32,501 nt of DNA, taken from positions 1 to 32,501 of the forward strand of contig RFQQ01000004.1 in NCBI GenBank assembly GCA_009924875.1, in the 5' to 3' direction. The notes under the pieces were generated by a model. The model was not told where the DNA came from and ran no database searches. It worked only from the letters and a program-made list of their open reading frames with translations. The position numbers and the translations under genes were made by a program. Position 1 is the first letter of the stretch, and each line of letters begins with the position of its first letter. Positions 16,984 to 25,918 of this stretch are shown in pieces. The DNA is from Actinomycetota bacterium. GTDB taxonomy: Bacteria; Actinomycetota; Acidimicrobiia; Acidimicrobiales; Ilumatobacteraceae.

Positions 16984-18645
16984 ATGTCCTCCGACGACGT
17001 CGACTTCACGGAACTCCTTCCGCTCGGTGAGGACACCACCGAGTACCGCCTGATCACGACCGAAGGCGTGGAGACCGTGGAGACCTCAGAGGGTCGCTTC
17101 CTCAAGGTGGACCCCTCGGCCATCAGGCGTCTTACCGCCGAGGCGATGCGCGAGATCGCCCACCATCTTCGAAGCGGGCACCTCGCCCAACTCCGAGCGA
17201 TCCTCGACGACCCAGAAGCCAGCGACAACGACCGGTTCGTCGCCCTCGATCTTCTACGCAACGCCGCGGTCGCCGCCGGCGGAGTCCTCCCGATGTGTCA
17301 GGACACCGGCACCGCGATCGTCAAAGCCAAGAAGGGCCAGTGGGTGCTCACCGGGGGCGGGGATGAGCGGGCCATCGCCGGAGGTATCCAAGACACCTAC
17401 CTCACGAGCAATCTGCGCTACAGCCAACTGGCACCGCTCACGATGTACGAGGAGCGCAACACCGGGACGAACCTGCCGGCCGAGATCAAAATCGCGGCGG
17501 TCGACGGGGACTCCTACAAGTTTCTCTTCATGGCCAAGGGGGGTGGCAGCGCCAACAAGAGCTTCCTCTATCAGGAGACCAAGGCGCTCCTGAACGAGGC
17601 GACGCTCATCCCGTGGGTCTTCGACAAGATGCAATCCCTCGGCACCTCGGCCTGCCCGCCCTATCACCTCGCGGTCGTCATCGGCGGAACCTCCGCTGAG
17701 TTGGCGGTCGAGACCGCGAAGTTGGCCTCGGCGCGATACCTCGACTCCCTGCCCACCACGGGCTCCGAGCTCGGCCACGGATTCCGTGACCTCGCCCTCG
17801 AAAGCCGACTCCTCGAACTCAGCCAGCAGACCGGCATCGGCGCCCAATTCGGCGGCAAGTACTTCTGTCATGACGTCCGAGTCATCCGCCTTCCACGCCA
17901 CGGTGCCTCCTGCCCGGTCGCGATCGCGGTGTCCTGCTCCGCGGACCGTCAGGCCCTCGGCAAGATCACCGCCGATGGGGTCTTCCTCGAGCAACTCGAG
18001 CACGACCCGGCGAGATTCCTCCCCGAGACCACCGACGAGGATCTCGATGACGCCGAGGTGGTGCGAGTCGACTTGAACCGCCCGATGAGCGAGATTCGCG
18101 CCCAACTCTCCGAACTCCCGGTTCGCACTCGGGTCATGTTGACCGGCCCGATGGTCGTCGCCCGAGACATCGCCCACGCCCGCATCAAGGAGCGCCTCGA
18201 CGCCGGTGAGCCGATGCCCGCCTACCTCGCCGACCACTGCGTCTACTACGCCGGTCCGGCCAAGACCCCCGAGGGAATGGCGTCAGGGTCATTCGGCCCG
18301 ACCACTGCCGGCCGGATGGACTCCTACGTCGAGCAGTTCCAGGCGGCCGGCGGCTCGTTCGTCATGCTCGCCAAGGGCAACCGATCGCGACAAGTCACCG
18401 ACTCATGTCACGAGCACGGCGGCTTCTACCTCGGGTCGATCGGCGGGCCCGCCGCCCGACTTGCGCAGGACAACATCACCTCCGTCGAGGTGCTCGAGTA
18501 CCCCGAACTCGGCATGGAAGCCGTATGGCGCATCGAGGTGCGGGATTTCCCGGCCTTCATCGTGGTCGACGACAAGGGCAACGACTTCTACGACCAGGTG
18601 CGCCGCGAAGCAGCGACACGCCCAACCGGGGTTTCGATCGGTTGA
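16984..18645 (+). CDS. Class I (Fe-S) fumarate hydratase
   Basis: [97 protein letters not shown]. Confidence 0.93.
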   Translation: MSSDDVDFTELLPLGEDTTEYRLITTEGVETVETSEGRFLKVDPSAIRRLTAEAMREIAHHLRSGHLAQLRAILDDPEASDNDRFVALDLLRNAAVAAGGVLPMCQDTGTAIVKAKKGQWVLTGGGDERAIAGGIQDTYLTSNLRYSQLAPLTMYEERNTGTNLPAEIKIAAVDGDSYKFLFMAKGGGSANKSFLYQETKALLNEATLIPWVFDKMQSLGTSACPPYHLAVVIGGTSAELAVETAKLASARYLDSLPTTGSELGHGFRDLALESRLLELSQQTGIGAQFGGKYFCHDVRVIRLPRHGASCPVAIAVSCSADRQALGKITADGVFLEQLEHDPARFLPETTDEDLDDAEVVRVDLNRPMSEIRAQLSELPVRTRVMLTGPMVVARDIAHARIKERLDAGEPMPAYLADHCVYYAGPAKTPEGMASGSFGPTTAGRMDSYVEQFQAAGGSFVMLAKGNRSRQVTDSCHEHGGFYLGSIGGPAARLAQDNITSVEVLEYPELGMEAVWRIEVRDFPAFIVVDDKGNDFYDQVRREAATRPTGVSIG

Positions 18646-18649
18646 TCGC

Positions 18650-20266
18650 TCAGGCGAGCGCGACCAACTCGAGCCACTCCCGCGAGAAGTAGTCCACCTG
18701 CCCATCGGGCAGCAGCAGCACCTTCGTCGGCGAGAGCCGCTCGACGAATTCAGTGTCGTGACTGACAAGAATCACCGTGCCGGGCCAGGGCTCGAGGGCC
18801 TCCGCGACCGCTGAGCGCGACGCCGGATCCAAGTTATTGGTCGGCTCATCGAGAAGCAGCAGGTTGTTGCGGCCCGACATCAGCATCGCGAGGGCGAGCT
18901 TCGTCTTCTCCCCTCCTGAGAGGGTCCCCGCCCGCTGCATCACCTTGTCCCCCGAGAGCCCGAACATGCCGAGGAGGCCTCGAAGCTCGGTCTCGGTGAG
19001 CGCGGTGCCGACGGTGAGCGCCTGACGCATGTTGTCGAGCAGTGAGGCGTCGACGTCGAGATTGTCGTGCTCTTGGGCGTAGTAACCGGGCACCACGTTG
19101 TGCCCCCACTGAACCTCGCCGAGATCGGCGTCGGTCTCACCGGCCAGAATGCGAAGCAAGCTGGTTTTCCCGGCGCCGTTCAAGCCGAGCACGAGCAGCC
19201 GCTCCCCCCGCCCGATGTCGAACCCGACATCCTCGAAAACCTTCGGTCCGCCGTATCCCTTGCACAGCCCTGAGACCGTCAGCGAGGTGACCCCACTCGA
19301 CGGCGGATCGGGGAAGCGGACCCGCAGCGTTCGGTCGCGATCGGAGACCCGCACCCGCTCCGACTCGAGGCGGGCGATTCGACGCTCCATGTTGTGGGCC
19401 ATCGCGGCCTTCGTCGCCTTCGCGCCGAACCGATCGACGACGCGTTGCATGCGCGCCAACTCCCGCTCCTGCTGGGCCGCCGTCCGAGCGCGACGTCGCT
19501 CATCCTCCGCCCGCGCCGTCACGTACTGCGAGTACGTGCCGCGGTACTCGACGATGTGACCGGTGTCCGCCTCGCCGGGACGGTCGAGATGAAGTACTCG
19601 TGTGATGGCCTCGTCGAGCAACTCGAGGTCGTGGCTGATGACCAACAGGGCGCCCCGGAATCCGCGGAGGAATCCGAGCAGCCACTCTTTGGCATCGATG
19701 TCGAGGTGGTTCGTCGGCTCGTCGAGGCACAGCACCTCCGATCCGGCGAAGAGGATGCGCGCGAGTTCGACCCGACGACGCTCCCCGCCGGACAGCACGC
19801 CGATCGGTAGCTCCAGTCGGGCATCGGGCACGCCGAGACCAGCGGCGATCGACCGCGCCTCACCCTCAGCCGCGTATCCGCCCGCCGAAGCGAAGAGTTC
19901 CTCGGCCCGAGAGAACCGGCGCACCGCATCCTCCGACGGGGATTCCTCCATGGCGATCCGGAGCTTCTCGATCCGCTCCAACTGCTCGTCGATCGAGCGA
20001 CCCGACAGCACGTGGGAGATCGCCCGACGAGAGTCGTGGACCCCAGCGATACGAGGATCCTGAGGCAGGTAACCGAACGCGCCGCGGCGAACCACCCGTC
20101 CCGATGTCGGCTCCTCCTCGCCACCGAGCACCCGGAAGAGCGACGTCTTCCCGGCTCCATTGCGCCCGACAATGCCCACCTTGTCACGGGGCATCACCGT
20201 GAAGTCGGCGGACTCGACAACGGTGCGACCACCGATCTCGACGGTCAGCGACTGGGCCTGAAGCAC
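18650..20266 (-). CDS. ABC-F family ATP-binding protein (two NBDs)
   Basis: GRNGAGKTSLFRVL, LSGGERRRVELARILF, LDEPTNHLDIDAKEWL; second NBD GLNGAGKTSLLRIL, LSGGEKTKLALAMLM, LLDEPTNNLDPAS. Confidence 0.93.
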   Translation of the reverse strand: MLQAQSLTVEIGGRTVVESADFTVMPRDKVGIVGRNGAGKTSLFRVLGGEEEPTSGRVVRRGAFGYLPQDPRIAGVHDSRRAISHVLSGRSIDEQLERIEKLRIAMEESPSEDAVRRFSRAEELFASAGGYAAEGEARSIAAGLGVPDARLELPIGVLSGGERRRVELARILFAGSEVLCLDEPTNHLDIDAKEWLLGFLRGFRGALLVISHDLELLDEAITRVLHLDRPGEADTGHIVEYRGTYSQYVTARAEDERRRARTAAQQERELARMQRVVDRFGAKATKAAMAHNMERRIARLESERVRVSDRDRTLRVRFPDPPSSGVTSLTVSGLCKGYGGPKVFEDVGFDIGRGERLLVLGLNGAGKTSLLRILAGETDADLGEVQWGHNVVPGYYAQEHDNLDVDASLLDNMRQALTVGTALTETELRGLLGMFGLSGDKVMQRAGTLSGGEKTKLALAMLMSGRNNLLLLDEPTNNLDPASRSAVAEALEPWPGTVILVSHDTEFVERLSPTKVLLLPDGQVDYFSREWLELVALA

Positions 20267-20272
20267 CCGAGC

Positions 20273-20278
20273 AGGCTA
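20273..20278 (-). promoter_or_regulatory. Putative leaderless -10 (TAGCCT), 6 nt upstream of GTG 20266
   Basis: Minus strand TAGCCT-gctcgg-GTG. Confidence 0.6.
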
Positions 20279-20298
20279 CGAGCGCGCGCCGGCGGCGC

Positions 20299-21213
20299 TC
20301 ACTCGGTCACGATTGTCGGGAGAACGTCGTCGGTGAAGGTCGTCGGCAGGCACTCCCCCTCAAGACGACCCGGAGCCTCACCGAGGGCGAGGGCCACCTC
20401 AGCGACGATCCGCGTGCGGCCGGCCCCGGTCAGATGGATGCCGTCACCGCCCACAAGTCGCGGCTCAGCATCGGTCATATCGGCCCAGTCGAGCAGGTAG
20501 ACGTTCGGGTCTCCGTCGGCGATCGAGCGGATGATGTCGTTCACCACGGTTCGGGTCTCGGTGAACTCGCTCACGGTCAAGACCAGTACCGGCCGGGGCG
20601 CGAGCCGGTCGACGAGCTCCCGCATCTGGTCCTCGAAGTTCAGGTAGTCGCCGCGGAAGTTGCTCCCGAAGAACACGACAGCGGCGTCCCAGTCGGCCCC
20701 ATCACTTGGCGGCAGTCGTCGATTGAGCACCCGATGGGCGAAGTCGATGAAGCGCCCCGGTTCGGCATCCACCTCGACGTCCCAGCCCGCCTCGTTGAGT
20801 CGGTTGCACATATCACCGCCATAGCGCTCCGCCGTGGACGCCATGATCGAGTCGCCGATGACAATCACGCGATTGCCCTCGACCAAGTCGCCGAACGGCG
20901 CGAGTCCCAGGTCGGTTGGTCGAATTCCATCGCTGTCGACGACCACCGGCTCAGGTTCGGGTTCAGTCACGACGGGTGTCGTCTCCTCGGTCAACGGCTC
21001 GGCTGGCGGCGCGTCGCGATCGACCGGAAGACCGATGTCGCCGGGCATCTCACCGACCCCTGCCACCGTGCCCGCCCCGACCGTGACGGCACCAGTGGAG
21101 GCCGTCGTCGTCGAGCACGCGGCGAGCGCGAACGGGGCGATCGCGGCGAGGGCGGGCACCGCCAGCGATCGGAGACATGACGGCACACGACCATTGAACA
21201 GGACGCGCGGCAT
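20299..21213 (-). CDS. SGNH-hydrolase-like lipoprotein
   Basis: Lipobox-like FALAAC after a hydrophobic N-terminus; VIVIGDSIMASTAERYG; VVFFGSNFRGDY; DGIHLTGAGRTRIV. Confidence 0.8.
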   Translation of the reverse strand: MPRVLFNGRVPSCLRSLAVPALAAIAPFALAACSTTTASTGAVTVGAGTVAGVGEMPGDIGLPVDRDAPPAEPLTEETTPVVTEPEPEPVVVDSDGIRPTDLGLAPFGDLVEGNRVIVIGDSIMASTAERYGGDMCNRLNEAGWDVEVDAEPGRFIDFAHRVLNRRLPPSDGADWDAAVVFFGSNFRGDYLNFEDQMRELVDRLAPRPVLVLTVSEFTETRTVVNDIIRSIADGDPNVYLLDWADMTDAEPRLVGGDGIHLTGAGRTRIVAEVALALGEAPGRLEGECLPTTFTDDVLPTIVTE

Positions 21214-21287
21214 CGCGCCGTGTCACCGAGGTCGCAGCCGTGGTCGCGCTTGTCACATAGGGCACCGACCGATCGGCGATGGAGGGG

Positions 21288-21293
21288 TACCGT
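21288..21293 (+). promoter_or_regulatory. Putative leaderless -10 (TACCGT), 6 nt upstream of GTG 21300
   Basis: TACCGT-gtcggt-GTG. Confidence 0.6.
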
Positions 21294-21299
21294 GTCGGT

Positions 21300-22724
21300 G
21301 TGCCGCGGCCCTACGACCTCGTCATCATCGGGCTCGGCTCAGCGGGGCTGACCGCGGCGCGCTTCGCCTCCGCTGAGCTCGGCCTCCGAGTCGCGGCGGT
21401 CGAGCGCGACCGCGTTGGGGGCGACTGCCTGTGGAGTGGCTGTGTTCCCTCGAAGTCCCTGGCCCGATCGGCCCGCTCAGCCCACGAGGCTCGACGCGCG
21501 GTCGACTTCGGCGTCCGAACCGGTGAGATCACCGTCGATCTCCCGTCGGTCTGGCGTCGGATCCGGGATGTCCAAGGCATCATCGCGGCTGGCGACGACT
21601 CCCCCGAGCGCGTCACCGACTGGGGCGTGGATCTCTACAACGGCACGGCGTCGGTCACCGGAGCCCGACGGGTGACCGTCGACCTCGACGGCGAGGCCAC
21701 CGACCTCGATACGCGCAACATCCTGATCTGCACGGGATCTCGTCCTCGCATCCCCCACATCTCGGGACTCGCCGAGGTCGACTACCTGACCAACGAGTCG
21801 CTCTTCGCGCTCGACACCCCGCCGACCTCGACGATCGTCATCGGGGGTGGGCCGTTCGCCGTCGAAAGCGCTCAAGCCCTCAACCGGCTCGGCGTCGAGG
21901 TCACCCTCTTCGAGACGCTCGACCGCCTGCTCTCCCGAGACGAACCCGACCTCGCGGCCCGGGTCGCCGAGGTCCTGCGCGCTGAGGGGGTCGATGTACG
22001 ACTCAGCACCGCGGTGACCGGAGTCCGTCCCGACTCCGGCGGAGTCGCCGTCGAAACCGCCGACGGCGAGTCACGCGCGGCGAGCGTGCTCATCGCCACC
22101 GGGCGTACCGCCAACGTCGAATCGCTCGGACTCGACCGCCTCGGAATCGCCGCTGGTCCTGATGGCATCTCCGTCGACGCCCGGTCCCGCACGATCGTGT
22201 CCTCGGTCTACGCCGTCGGCGACGCAGCCGCCGGACGGTCGCTGTTCACCCACTCTGCTGCGCACGACGCCGTCATGGCGGTGAGAGACATGTTCCTCCC
22301 GGGGCGAGGCTCAGCCGCCACGCTCGTGCCCTGGGTGACCTTCACCGATCCCCAGCTCGCCCATGTCGGCATGACGGCGGCCGAGGCTCGGGAACGCTTC
22401 GGCGAGCGTCGGGTGCGAGTTACGCGCTTTGAACTCGCCGACACCGATCGCGCCCGGATCGATTCAACACCCGAGGGCATGGTCCTCGTCGTCACGGCGC
22501 GCGGGAAGATCGTCGGTGGTCACATCCTCGCTCCCGAGGCCGGAGAGATGATCCAGGAGTTGGCCCTCGCGGTGCGGTTCGCGATGTCGATTCGTGAACT
22601 CGGTGAGATCGTGCACGTGTATCCGACAATGTCGACCGGCATCTCCCAGATGGTCGCCGAGCAGGTGTTCCGTCGGATCAGGCGTCTTCGTCGAGTGGCG
22701 AAGCTCAGCCGGCTGATGGGCTGA
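21300..22724 (+). CDS. Class I pyridine nucleotide-disulfide oxidoreductase (mercuric-reductase/dihydrolipoyl-dehydrogenase-like)
   Basis: VIIGLGSAGLTAARFA, GGDCLWSGCVPSKSLARSAR (CxxxxC redox pair), GRTANVESLGLDRLG, YAVGDAA, VHVYPTMSTGISQMV. GTG 21300 preferred to the ORF start at 21279. Confidence 0.9.
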   Translation: MPRPYDLVIIGLGSAGLTAARFASAELGLRVAAVERDRVGGDCLWSGCVPSKSLARSARSAHEARRAVDFGVRTGEITVDLPSVWRRIRDVQGIIAAGDDSPERVTDWGVDLYNGTASVTGARRVTVDLDGEATDLDTRNILICTGSRPRIPHISGLAEVDYLTNESLFALDTPPTSTIVIGGGPFAVESAQALNRLGVEVTLFETLDRLLSRDEPDLAARVAEVLRAEGVDVRLSTAVTGVRPDSGGVAVETADGESRAASVLIATGRTANVESLGLDRLGIAAGPDGISVDARSRTIVSSVYAVGDAAAGRSLFTHSAAHDAVMAVRDMFLPGRGSAATLVPWVTFTDPQLAHVGMTAAEARERFGERRVRVTRFELADTDRARIDSTPEGMVLVVTARGKIVGGHILAPEAGEMIQELALAVRFAMSIRELGEIVHVYPTMSTGISQMVAEQVFRRIRRLRRVAKLSRLMG

Positions 22725-23970
22725 GCGCCGGATCGAGCTCCTCGAACGTGTCGATTCGTCGGATCGAGGGGAACAGCAGCGCAAATGCCCCGGCGATCAC
22801 CACCGTGGCGACACCGCCACCCGCGATCGCCCAAGGAACGCCGAGATAGCGGGCGGCGACTCCGCTCTCGAACGCCCCGAGTTCGTTCGACGCGCCGATA
22901 AAGACCCCCTCAACCGCCGAGACACGACCGAGCTGCTCGGGCGGAGTGACCAGGGGAACCAGCGAGCCCCGGATGAACATCGAGACCATGTCGGCGGCGG
23001 ACAGCACCACGAGAGCGAGGAACGCCACCACATAGCTCGTGGTCAAACCGAAGACGATGGTGCCGAGCCCGAATACGGCTACCGACACCAGCAAGGTCGG
23101 ACCGACCCGTCGTCGCACTGGGGCGATAGCGAGGATGACGGCCATCGTCGCCGCGCCGACACCGGGTGCCGCCCGCAGCCACCCGTAGGCGATATCGCCC
23201 ACTCCGAGCCGCTCCGCGGCCACGATCGGGATCAACGCGACCGCTCCCCCGAAGAGGACGGCGAAGAGGTCGAGGCTGATGGCCCCGAGCACGACCGGCG
23301 TTCGGCGAATAAACGACAGCCCCTCGAGGGCGAGTCGCAGACTCGGCCGTTGGGACGGGTCGGACCGATCGGTGGCAACCGCGGCGGCCCCCGGCCGGTA
23401 CTGGACAGCGAGAATCAACGGGATCGCGCCCGCGGTGAGCACCGTCGCCACGGCGTAGGCGACCCACGGATCGATGCTGTAGAGCAGCCCACCGAGGGCG
23501 GGACCGAGAATCGACGTTCCGGTGAAGGTGGCCGTCCACAGGGCGACCACGCGAGGGACGTCGGCTGGCGGAACCATGAGGGGCAGCACCGCCCGTCGGC
23601 TCGGACCGATCATCGCGTCGGCCGTTCCGATACCCACGGCGATGAGGAAGAGCAGCCACACGCGGTCACCATCGCCGAGGCTGAAGGCGACAAGGCCCGC
23701 CGCACAGGCGAGGCGGCCACCGAGGAAGGTTCCCGCGACGCGACGACGGTCGAACCGGTCGGCGATGTAGCCGCTCGGAAGCGCGAGAAGCAGACCCGGG
23801 ACGAACTGCGCGAGGCCGATCAAGCCGATGTCGAACGGGTTGCCCGTGAGGTCGTACACCTGCTTGAACAGGGCAGTGATCAACAGGTTGATCCCAGTCG
23901 CGGCGAGCGCCGTCGAGCCGAGGTACCGGCGAACTGGACGCTGACGGAGCACGGTCAGCGCTGTCGACAC
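22705..23970 (-). CDS. MFS transporter (EntS-like)
   Basis: TGNPFDIGLIGLAQFVPGLLLALPSGYIADRFDRRRV, multi-TM. GTG 23970 in frame, -10 7 nt upstream; ORF runs to 24024. Confidence 0.85.
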   Translation of the reverse strand: MSTALTVLRQRPVRRYLGSTALAATGINLLITALFKQVYDLTGNPFDIGLIGLAQFVPGLLLALPSGYIADRFDRRRVAGTFLGGRLACAAGLVAFSLGDGDRVWLLFLIAVGIGTADAMIGPSRRAVLPLMVPPADVPRVVALWTATFTGTSILGPALGGLLYSIDPWVAYAVATVLTAGAIPLILAVQYRPGAAAVATDRSDPSQRPSLRLALEGLSFIRRTPVVLGAISLDLFAVLFGGAVALIPIVAAERLGVGDIAYGWLRAAPGVGAATMAVILAIAPVRRRVGPTLLVSVAVFGLGTIVFGLTTSYVVAFLALVVLSAADMVSMFIRGSLVPLVTPPEQLGRVSAVEGVFIGASNELGAFESGVAARYLGVPWAIAGGGVATVVIAGAFALLFPSIRRIDTFEELDPALSPSAG

Positions 23971-23977
23971 CGGCGAG

Positions 23978-23983
23978 ACGCTA
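23978..23983 (-). promoter_or_regulatory. Putative leaderless -10 (TAGCGT), 7 nt upstream of GTG 23970
   Basis: Minus strand TAGCGT then 7 nt then GTG. Confidence 0.5.
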
Positions 23984-24103
23984 GCCCCAGGATCGCGTCT
24001 CCTTCGGTTTCGGGACGGTGACACACGCTACGGACGTGTGACGTTTCCTCGGCGATCTGATTGAGAATGGCGATTCCTCGCCCACGGGCTGATCAGGACG
24101 GGT

Positions 24104-24358
24104 ATGAACAGACCCGTGACCGACATGTCCCTCATCGCCGGAGGCGCCCTCGACGAGCGCTTCGCCACCGACGACACCACCGACCCTTCGGTCGACTGGC
24201 AGGCGGTCGTTCGCCTCGGGATCACGATGAGCACCACCGCCGCGGCCGCAGCCGTCGTCACCCACGCGTCGCTTGGACCGGTCGGCCAAGGGATGCTCGT
24301 GCTCACCGTGATCGGGGTCGGCTTCACCGGCTCCCTGCTGCGCACGCTTCGCGACTGA
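24104..24358 (+). CDS. Small hypothetical membrane protein (84 aa)
   Basis: Two hydrophobic stretches (VRLGITMSTTAAAAAVV, GMLVLTVIGVGFTGSLL); fills an otherwise empty gap. Confidence 0.5.
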   Translation: MNRPVTDMSLIAGGALDERFATDDTTDPSVDWQAVVRLGITMSTTAAAAAVVTHASLGPVGQGMLVLTVIGVGFTGSLLRTLRD

Positions 24359-24404
24359 TCCGAACATCTCGTCGGGCCAACGACCAACGTGCCACGATCG
24401 ACCC

Positions 24405-25112
24405 ATGTCGCACCGGCCCGTACTGCTCATCCACGGCGCTTGGAGTGGGCGATGGTGTTGGGCGGGGCTCCAGACCGAGCTCGAGCGACTCGGTGTTCCC
24501 TCGCACTCGATCGACCTCCCCGGCCACGGCGACTCTCCACTGGCGCTCGGCGACCTAGAGGGTGACGCGCGCGCGGCTGCCGACGCGGCCGCCGCAATCG
24601 GATCCGACGTCGTGCTCGTCGGGCACTCCTATGGCGGGGCGGTCATTACCGGCGCAGCCGCGCAGACCACCGTCTCCCACCTCGTCTACATCGCCGCCTT
24701 CGCCCTCGACGATGGGGAGAGCGTCAACGGTTTCCTTCGGGCGGCTCCCCGCCACCGGGTGGAACTCGCCGACGCGATCCGACCTGGGGAGGACGGAACG
24801 ACCACGCTTGATCCTGAACTCATCGGACCGCTCTTCTACCCCACGCTGAGCGAATCGGAGCGGGAGGCGCTCGCGGCGCGCCACTCACCGCAGCCGAACG
24901 CCGCGATGACCCAAGCGGTCGCCGGAAGCCCTCGTGCGTCGACCCGATCCACCTATGTGCTGTGCCAGCGCGATCGCACCGTGCATCCAGAGCACCAGCG
25001 GATCATGGCCGCACGTTGCGATGAGGTGATCGAACTCGACCGAGATCACTACCCCTACATCGAGGATCCGGTCGAGTCGGCGCGCATCATCGCCCAGATC
25101 GCAGCGCTCTGA
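24405..25112 (+). CDS. Alpha/beta hydrolase
   Basis: VLLIHGAWSGRWCWAGL, DLPGHGDSP, VLVGHSYGGAVITGAA. Confidence 0.88.
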   Translation: MSHRPVLLIHGAWSGRWCWAGLQTELERLGVPSHSIDLPGHGDSPLALGDLEGDARAAADAAAAIGSDVVLVGHSYGGAVITGAAAQTTVSHLVYIAAFALDDGESVNGFLRAAPRHRVELADAIRPGEDGTTTLDPELIGPLFYPTLSESEREALAARHSPQPNAAMTQAVAGSPRASTRSTYVLCQRDRTVHPEHQRIMAARCDEVIELDRDHYPYIEDPVESARIIAQIAAL

Positions 25113-25114
25113 CG

Positions 25115-25915
25115 ATGACCGGCGAACCCTCCGCGCTCTTCGAGGGGTCGGGAGATCGTTGGGCCCCGACCGAGCTCTCGGCCGGCCCGTGGGATCCCGC
25201 GCACTGTCACGGGGGCCCGCCATCCGCTCTCCTCGCCCGAGCCGTTGAGCATCACGACGCCGAGGGCGTTCAGTGGCAGGTCGCCCGCCTGACCATTGAG
25301 TTGCTCCGACCGATCCGAGTCGGCCACCCGCTACGAGTCACCTCGACAACCGAGCGCTCCGGCCGCCGAATCTCCGTGGTCACCGCGTCGCTTATCGACG
25401 GCGAGAGCGAGGTGGCCGGCGTCCGCGCGCTTCGCATCAGGCGCCGCGAGGACGACCTACCGGACGGGGTTGTGCCCCCCGGCTCGATGCCCGCCTCCGT
25501 CGAGGAGTCGCGGCCCGATGTCGCGGACTTCACCGATGACCGTCCGAGCTACGTCGGGCACGCCTGCGAGTTCCGCTTCGCGAGCGGTGGATGGAATTCT
25601 CTCGGCGCGTGCGCGGTGTGGATTCATCTACGCCACCCGGTTGTCGCCGGGGAGCACCCGAGCGGACTTCAACGGGTCGCCGCGGCCGCTGACTTCGGCA
25701 ACGGGGTCTCGGCCGATGTCGACTTCAACAGCTGGCTCTACATCAACCCGGATCTGACCATCCACCTCGCTCGACCGGCTCACGGCGAATGGATTGGCCT
25801 GAGCGCGTCATCGCATCTGGGTGGCACCGGCACCGGCCTTGCCCATTCGTTGTTGCACGATGACAACGGGCCGCTCGGGTTGAGTCTCCAGAGCCTGCTC
25901 GTCGAGCCGCGCTGA
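25115..25915 (+). CDS. Acyl-CoA thioesterase-like protein (double hotdog)
   Basis: WDPAHCHGGPPSALLARAVEHH...QVARLTIELLRPIRVGHPLRV...SASSHLGGTGTGLAHSLLHDDNGPLG; 2-nt gap to upstream gene. Confidence 0.85.
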   Translation: MTGEPSALFEGSGDRWAPTELSAGPWDPAHCHGGPPSALLARAVEHHDAEGVQWQVARLTIELLRPIRVGHPLRVTSTTERSGRRISVVTASLIDGESEVAGVRALRIRRREDDLPDGVVPPGSMPASVEESRPDVADFTDDRPSYVGHACEFRFASGGWNSLGACAVWIHLRHPVVAGEHPSGLQRVAAAADFGNGVSADVDFNSWLYINPDLTIHLARPAHGEWIGLSASSHLGGTGTGLAHSLLHDDNGPLGLSLQSLLVEPR

Positions 25916-25918
25916 GGT

